DNA of 64,000 bases, taken from positions 682,001 to 746,000 of the forward strand of contig JABSTR010001244.1 of the NCBI GenBank assembly GCA_013339765.2, given 5' to 3'. The notes beneath the pieces were generated by a model. The model was not told the origin of the DNA, made no database searches, and saw only the letters and a program-made list of their open reading frames with translations. Each line of letters begins with the position of its first letter. Within the stretch, counting starts at the first letter, position 1. The translations under genes and the position numbers were made by a program. The DNA comes from Haemaphysalis longicornis. Taxonomy: Eukaryota > Arthropoda > Arachnida > Ixodida > Ixodidae. Positions 57,908-64,000 of the stretch are shown here, piece after piece.

Positions 57908-59750
57908 AAGGAAGGAAGGAAGGAATAGTACAGGAAAGGCAGGGAGGTTAACCAGGATACTGTCCGGTTGGCTACCCTACTCAGGGGGGAGGGGATATGG
58001 GAAATGAAAGGGAAAGAAAGGACAGCGGTACATATTAAAGGAGAAAATGAGAGGAAGGAAATCGGGAAAAACACAAGGCGTGACCAAGCAAGACGACGCA
58101 CACAACTACAAAATGTACAAAACTAATACGGTACTCTGATAAAATTGGCGAACTAAGGGCACTGCACTGTAGTAATGTCCCTACAATCGTTCAGACAGGC
58201 CCGTGTCCTTAAAAAAAGCGCAGTAAGGCTTTTGTAGCTTTTTCGGCCTGTGACGGACAACGCCTATGACACAAAATTGTCTGTGCTGTAAAGGGGTGGT
58301 CGTCGAGTCGGCGAAGTGTGGTGGAGAGCTGTTGCCTCGGCGTTATGAAGCGGTCACAATGGCACAGAAGGTGTTCAATCGTCTCGTCGGTGGCGCACAC
58401 ATCACAAGCAGGGCTGCTGGCCATTCCAATGGTGTAGGAGTAAGCACCGGTAAAGGTAACACCTAGCCACAGGCGACACAGTAAGGTGACGTCCGGGCGT
58501 GGCACGTTATTAGATAGGTGGCGCTGCAAATCTGGGTCGAGCGAGTAAAGACGAGCGTTTGAGAACTCAGGTGTATTCCACTTAGCGAGAGTGACTTCCC
58601 GGGCAATGGACCGCAGCGACCTTGCTGCATCAGTGCGTGATAGAGGGATGCGGGTCAATCTTGCACTTGTGTGGGCGCCATGAGCCGCTCTATCCGCCTG
58701 TTCGTTCCTAGTAATGCCGCAGTGGCTTGGGAGCCACTGGAAAACAATATCATGTCTATGCCTGACTAATGTGTCATATAAGCACCGGATTTCAGCCACA
58801 AGTTGTTCGTATGGGCCGCGGCGGAGGGCAGACTGGATGCACTGAAGAGCAGACCTCGAGTCGCATAGCACAACCCATTTTTCTGGCGATTCCCGCTGGA
58901 TGAATAGAAGGGCCTCCCGGATAGCTGCCAATTCAGAAGCGGTTGACGTCGTCAAGTTTGAAAGCTTAAAATTAATTTCGGTCGACTTTTGTGGTATCAT
59001 AACAGCGCCGGCAGAACTGGACGTGGTGACCGACCCATCCGTGTAGCCTCATGTAGAAATAGTAGGGATAGCTGTTGAAGACCACTAGGTAGAAGGTCCG
59101 CTTTCTTTTTTATTCCCGGAATGTTTAAGTGCAGTTGTGGCTGTAGCAGGCACCAAAGTGGCGACGAGGGCCGAGACGGAGGTTACAGCTCGATGGCAAG
59201 CTCCCACTGAGAGCGGCAACCACCTTACAAAAAGATGCCTGCGGTCGTGTTGAAGGCAGGAATGCAAGGTGGTGGTGGGGCAACCGGGTGAGTTGCCTAA
59301 GGTGTGCCCTCAGTGTCTCCACTGCCATGTGGATTGTGATCGGTTGATCCCTTGCAATGCAAATTGTGGCCACAGTTGAGGCGCAACGCGGGCGACCGAG
59401 ACATGTCCGTAGACCCTGGGCCTGTATGGCCTGAATTGCCTGTAGGTTGGTTTTACACATGTTAATTAATACAGGCAGGCTGTAACGCAAAATACCGAGA
59501 AACAGGGCATCGTATAGGCGTAACATTGAGTGAACAGAGACACCCCACGTCTTTCCGGCCAGAAACTTTAATAGCTGGACCACTGCAGTTAGTCTTTTTT
59601 TTCAGGTATGAAACTTGAGGAGTCCATGATAGATTCCGGTCCACGATAACTCCCAGAAAACGGTGACTTTTGACGTAAGGAATATGTTGTCCATTTAAAG
59701 AAATCTTATACTGCGACATTTTTTTGCGGGTGAAAGCAACCAGTCCACAC
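57908..59750 (-). mobile_element. 5'-truncated LINE with RNase H domain and (TTCC)n tail
   Basis: The minus strand starts inside the RT thumb (LVAFTRKKMSQYKISLNGQH, SHRFLGVIVDRNLSWTPQVS). It shifts near 59600 and runs LLKFLAGKTWGVSVHSMLRL, LFLGILRYSLPVL. Around 59050 it enters an RNase H domain: TDGSVTTSSSAGAV, ELAAIREALLFIQRE, LCDSRSALQ, WLPSHCGITRNEQADRAAHG, with the catalytic acidic residues in place. CDVCATDETIEHLLCHC is the zinc-knuckle-like end, and the frame stops after GLSERL near 58195. A 3' UTR with AGCCAACCGGACAGTATCC ends in TTCC repeats at about 57911. Confidence 0.86.
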
Positions 59751-59751
59751 A

Positions 59752-60027
59752 GAGTGCGTTATACTTAGGGTTGTTCGTTTTCAGGTTTTATATTTTAGCA
59801 CGAAAGTGTTTTATGCCGTGATACACCAACATTTCACTGACGTCATATCCGTCACGGAAATGACGCCAGTACACCTTTGCCGAAGCGACCCGCCAGCAGG
59901 ACGTCGCTCGCCAAGCACGCCCACAAGACAGCCGCCGACCCGCAAACCATGCTCAGCTGCACATGCCGCTGCACACTTCACTTTCGTGTTTTACCGATTT
60001 CTATGACAGAGGAATCAACCACAGTTT
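59752..60027 (+). repeat. unit B of the CACGAAAGTGTTTTA repeat
   Basis: GTTATACTTAGGGTTGTTCG, TAGCACGAAAGTGTTTTATG, AAATGACGCCAGTACACC, CCGCCGACCCGCAAACCATG and GGAATCAACCACAGT match 33105-33355. It resumes the repeat interrupted at 57907. Confidence 0.78.
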
Positions 60028-61665
60028 TTTTTTCCTTTTTTTTTTGGCATGTAAAGGTTCCGCGAAGCACCAGGTAGGCGATGAAAGATTGCATGCATAA
60101 CCCGAGCCGATTCAGAGGTGCCGCTGGGTTTGAAAAAATAATACGCGTTTCAGTTTCCTAATTTGGTGGGTTTTCAAGCTCCGTGCAGTCTGAAAACCGA
60201 GGCAACGGACTGCGCATGCGCCGATCGCTCGGAAGCCGCTTAGCTGAAGTACGCTGAAGCAAATCAGCGCTGGGTTGGACCTTTGCGGTGCTGCTGGCAA
60301 GCAATTTAGTGCAGCTAATCGCGTACCAAGGAATCAAGGTGTTGTGAAATCGAAAATCGGGCCCGAGGTCTGCTGAATATACTTCGCATAACCTAGTATC
60401 TAGTGACACTAGCATAAGCAATATAGTCGCTGATCAGTGCCCATTGTAATAGCGCACCGGGCACACTCGCAGCACCTGGTGGGCGGAGCAGCACTTGTGA
60501 CTGTTGCGCGCACGCCACGCAAGCGCTTCTGCGAATGAAGGAAGACGTGTGCCAGGCCTCTCAGACGCAACAACTTTCCTCGGCGCTCGAATGTTCTACC
60601 ATCGGCCACAAGGTTGACGTGCCGCTTTAATTGGCACTCGCGCCCCGCAGCCCGTTAATGGGACGCGCGGGAGGCGTTGCGCGGCACGAGCAGATATGTT
60701 TCCTTGCTTTTCGCGGCTGGCACAGTGCGCTGCAGGCGGGCTAATGCGTGTGCGATTGAAGAGCACAGCTGGGCTCACCGAAAACGAAAGTTGCTGGGCG
60801 GCATCGGGTGGCGCCGATGAAACCGTGAGGAATACATGCGTGCGGAACCTTCTGAAATTCCGCTTCGCGACCGTTGGAGACACCGAAGAATGTTTGCTGC
60901 CGTCGCGCCTCCCACTCCTGCAGCGAGAGCTGTTTCCTCCGACCCCTATAGCTCTCAACCTTAATTGTTTACGAGGCAATATTATGCAATTATACGGGAA
61001 AACCACTAGCATTGACCCCACAATACCGATCACCCTACACTGCAGCTTGAGCTCCGTGTCGCGCTCACGAAATATGCTCTCCGTACAAACTTTGTTCTCC
61101 ATACGCAACATCCGTCTGATGATCGCACAGTATTTTACGTGTTGTTTTCTAGAATTTCACACAGAATGTCGTGTACGCCTGACTCCAAACAAAAATCTGC
61201 CCTTTCGTTCGTACTTATGTTGCGACAGTTTAATAGTCAGCGTGGCCATTATGACCACCCGTTCCTGCAGTGTCCTCGGCACGAACCGAATGATGGGTGG
61301 CATAGGGATGCCACTCGTCACTGGAGAACGTGTGGGGTGTGTGTGTGCGTGTGTGTGTGTGTGCGCGTGTGTGTGTTCGTGTGTTTGTGTGTGCGTGCGT
61401 GCGTGCGCGCGTGTACCTGTCATCCCATTAGTCATTCTGTCGAATTCCTCTGAAAGGGGGATCGCCCCGATTTCTTGGTACTGCGGTGCGACAGGGACAG
61501 GCTGACGAACAGGCTAACAACCATTCGGGACGACTGCTATCGGCTCAATAACGCTGTATTGAAGAACCCAAACATACAAATAAGCATAAAAACTGAAACA
61601 TGCTGCCCGTTTACTGTTTTCTTATTTTCGTATTTCACGTAAATATCAAGTAGGTCAGCAAATTT
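60028..61665. other. 1.6 kb without a recognisable gene, with (GT)n tract
   Basis: It contains a 269-codon plus-strand frame (60696-61505) and a 171-codon minus-strand frame over the same bases, neither with a domain I know. A (GT)n/(GC) tract at 61333-61412 runs through the end of the longer frame. Confidence 0.45.
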
Positions 61666-62333
61666 TTACGTGAGTCCATCCAAAACCGAGCCGCCCGCTT
61701 CATTTCTTCGCAGTACTCCCACTAGAACCAGCGTCACTGCAATAAACACTCTCTTTCCCTTCCAACGCTTGAATCCCGCCGAATTGTTGCCCGTCTATGC
61801 CTTTTTCACAGCTACTTTTATCACCCTGGCTCACGTCTTCCATTGCTTCAACCAGCGCACAGAACTTCAGCACGCCCTAAATCACTGCAGTCCCATTGCT
61901 CGTATCGCCGGCCATACTCGACAGTTACCTCGTCATTTTTTCCGTACGCAATAGTCATGCGGAATGCCCTACCGGAGCACTGCGCATCATGCACCAACCG
62001 CGAAACGTTCCGCACTAAGGTCACCGACCATTTGTCTGTGCAACTTGCTTGTTCCTAATAAGTTGACCACCTCTATTTTTTGTGCTGTAGTTTAGATCTG
62101 TCCTTACCCTTAGTTTGTAATTCTTATATATGTATTTTTTTAAATAATTCTCACACAGCATTCACGTTTTTGTTGTTCTACTCTCTTTTTGAATTCGATC
62201 CTGCTTTCTGTGCGTTTCCTTTTGCTTTTGTGTGCATTATTTTGGACATTGCGCTGTACCTCGTTCCTTGCCCTCCCTCATGTAATGGCCTCGGGCACTC
62301 AAGGATGAAATAAATGAAATGAAATGAAATAAA
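61666..62333 (+). mobile_element. CR1/L2-type LINE C-terminus with (GAAAT)n tail
   Basis: With shifts it reads FLRESIQNRAARFISSQYS, TAINTLF/LPTLESRR-like and ARLCLF frames, LLQPAHRTSARPKSLQ, SFFPYAIVMRNALPEHCAS, RETFRTKVTDHLSV and a stop at 62056-62058. These are the C-terminal blocks of a CR1/L2-like LINE without RNase H. The 3' end GGCCTCGGGCACTCAAGG plus GAAATAAATGAAATG repeats closes it. 5'-truncated at about 61666. A lineage distinct from the other LINEs here. Confidence 0.78.
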
Positions 62334-63036
62334 CAGCAAATATGATTAGGACGGTGAAGAAATAAGCACCAACGAAAAAAAACGGAATGAAATCTTACTC
62401 TTGCGCTTGCGTTTCGCCCTGAGAGCGTGATAAGTCTCTTACGTGCGTTCGCGCCCCTTTTGGAGCACGAAAGCGCACGAATCGGGCAAAGTAAGATGTG
62501 CTGCGTTGTAATATTGACCCTTTTCCACTGGTACGCTTTCCATCTCTAATATGTTTCCGCAAAGATCGCAAGCTGCAGTGCTATGCAGTGCTCGTAGCCT
62601 TGGCCGAATTTATTATTCCTGCCGTATCGAGTACAACAGGTGAGGGGCGCAGCGTAGCGAGGAGGTTCTTGATGAGCGTTTAGGCATTCAGCAGTCACGC
62701 ACGCGCACTTCCTCGCGCAGATCCGCTCTTTCCTCCAAACTCCTGAGCCAAAAGTTGCGCGCGCAAGCGTGTGCCAATGAGCGAAATTTTGCGGAGGGGC
62801 AAAGCCTTCACCGGGGCAACGTTTCCTCGAAGTATAGACGTACCACTCTTTCGCCCCTTTCCGAACGGGTTTGGGGGTGGTGGAAGCGCGGTCGTGATTG
62901 AAAAGAAAGAGTAGCGAACGACTTTCCCATACACGGCGGACAAACGTACGCGGGATCGAGTCCCTCTCGTCGGGTGTTTGCGAGCCTCTGTGACGTCTAC
63001 TGAAACCGTCACCACAGCCGACTTAGCGGGGCCGCG
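62334..63036. promoter_or_regulatory. upstream region and 5' UTR of the elongase gene
   Basis: The DNA between the LINE tail and the elongase ATG. I see no clear TATA box close to the start; the last 100 bases are GC-rich, ending GGGGCCGCGATGA, an acceptable start context. No element boundaries recognised. Confidence 0.3.
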
Positions 63037-63886
63037 ATGAATTCATCGTACGTAACGCTCGCTGTGTCCTCCTCGGCCGGAATGTTGGAATACCTGTCGT
63101 CGCTGCGGGACCCCAGAACCCTCGGATGGCCCGTGGCCACCGACGCCCGCATCGTCTTCCCGCTGCTCTTCGGCTACGTCTACATCGTCACGGCAGCCGG
63201 CCCGCGATGGATGAAGGATCGAAAGCCGTTCGACCTGACCTGGGCGATCCTCATCTTCAACGCGCTCAGCGCCGTCGTGAACGTGTTCTTCTGCTACCAG
63301 TTCCTGCGCCACACGTACCTGGGCGGAGGCTACAGCCTCTTCTGCCAGGGCATCGACTACGAGCGCAGGAGCGAAACCGACATGAACCTCCTCCTACTAC
63401 AGCTGGCTGTACGCCTTCGTGAGGATGGTGGACTTCCTGGACACGTTCTTCTTCGTGGCCCGGAAGAAGACGTCGCAGATCACCGTGCTGCACGTGCTGC
63501 ACCACTTCCTGGTGGTCTTCGACAGCTGGCTGTACCTGAGCTTCGGCATCGACGGCCAGTCCATGCTGCACGGCTGCCTGAACACGTTCGTGCACGTGAT
63601 CATGTACTCGTACTACTTCCTGGCCGCCCTGGGCCCCTCCGTGCGCAAGTACCTCTGGTGGAAGCGCTACCTCACGCTCCTGCAGATCGTCCAGTTCGTC
63701 GTGATGACTGTGCACATGTCGATACCCATATTCCACGACTGCGGCTTCCCCAGAGCCCTCTCCTACGTGGCAGTTGCGCAAGACCTCCTGGGTCTGTCGC
63801 TGTTCCTCAACTTCTACATTAGGACGTACATTTCCAGGCGCAACAAGGAGAAACCGGCGCTAGAGAGGGCGAAAAAGACGACGTAG
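63037..63886 (+). CDS. very-long-chain fatty-acid elongase (ELOVL family), +1 frameshift
   Basis: ELOVL enzymes are ER multi-pass 3-ketoacyl-CoA synthases that add malonyl-CoA-derived two-carbon units to fatty acyl-CoAs. Frame 1 (63037-63394) begins MNSSYVTLAVSSSAG and has PRTLGWPVATDARIVFPLLF, a GPRWMKDRKPFDL loop and FNALSAVVNVFFCYQF. Frame 2 (63395-63886) continues YYSWLYAFVRMVDFLDTFFF, RKK, the HVLHH histidine box (63491-63505), HVIMYSYYFLAALGP, YLWWKRYLTLLQIVQFV, and ends AKKTT, a KKXX-type ER retrieval signal. All family landmarks are present and in order. One extra base in CTCCTCC (63388-63394) separates the frames. The coding block has no intron. It is either a working gene with an assembly error or a recently disabled, possibly retroposed, copy. 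Most like the ELOVL1/7-type paralogues that are numerous in ticks. Confidence 0.88.
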
Positions 63887-64000
63887 GGAGTCGCCAGAGA
63901 ACATTTTTCTCAACCATTGACCAGTGTCTTTGATGCGGGTCTCATAACCTCCTTCCCCCCCCCCTTCCCCCAACGCTGGCGGAGAAAATATCCGGTTATA

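Noticed and set aside
60696..61505. 269-codon plus-strand ORF
   Set aside because: No domain or family signature, a 171-codon ORF on the other strand covers the same DNA, and the C-terminal part is a translated (GT)n microsatellite (Cys/Val repeats).
63382..63420. Intron as explanation for the elongase frame change
   Set aside because: No GT-AG pair fits; the coding similarity continues without gap on both sides and only one base needs removing.

Overview
The window is eukaryotic, repeat-dominated DNA that fits a hard tick (Ixodidae) nuclear genome. The pointers are several copies of the tRNA-derived SINE typical of ixodid ticks (Ruka-like), many 5'-truncated non-LTR retrotransposons of tick-type lineages, TTAA-flanked and TA-flanked non-autonomous DNA elements, long CT/CA/TA microsatellites, and spliced genes with large repeat-filled introns. 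The species assignment is inference; I could not run a search.

Only three cellular genes can be supported. (1) Left edge, + strand: the last three exons (753-877, 4211-4387, 7714-7816) of a gene whose product ends in an Arg/Ser-rich and His/Lys-rich tail, as in nuclear speckle/splicing proteins. Phases match across both introns; the 5' part lies outside the window. (2) 28214-28427, - strand: a GC-rich coding exon carrying the pseudosubstrate core of the cAMP-dependent protein kinase inhibitor (PKI) family. (3) Right edge, + strand, 63037-63886: a very-long-chain fatty-acid elongase (ELOVL) in one uninterrupted block, with histidine box and dilysine-type tail, but broken by a +1 frameshift near 63388-63394.

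Everything else is mobile or repetitive. 1-9.7 kb holds introns with SINEs, a palindromic MITE, a LINE relic and a hAT-like element. 14.3-16.4 kb holds a solo LTR inside a SINE tail and a LINE with an inverted 5' segment. 17.3-19.5 kb holds a short CTG-flanked MITE and a fold-back element with about 24-bp internal tandem units. 21.4-27.7 kb is mostly decayed LINEs; one contains two adjacent palindromes. 28.9-31 kb is a LINE end split by a 1.6-kb TTAA element. 32.5-36.6 kb has repeat families and microsatellites. 37.1-42.4 kb is a 2.3-kb direct segmental duplication with truncated TTAA elements between the copies. 45-48 kb is a LINE end and a cluster of tRNA-derived SINEs embedded in TA microsatellites. 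49-54.8 kb has a TA-flanked MITE with a nested SINE, a GACA-minisatellite repeat family split by a 1.8-kb TTAA element, and a LINE RNase H end. 57.7-60 kb has a LINE inserted into a repeat whose empty version is present at 33.1 kb. 61.7-62.3 kb is a LINE end with a GAAAT tail.

I see no rRNA gene, no convincing functional tRNA, no CRISPR array and no operon-like or defence-like gene cluster. The three host genes are functionally unrelated (RNA processing, PKA signalling, lipid elongation). The most informative signals are structural: insertion and empty-site pairs inside one window, a twin-priming signature, template-switch-like palindromes, and a young duplication.
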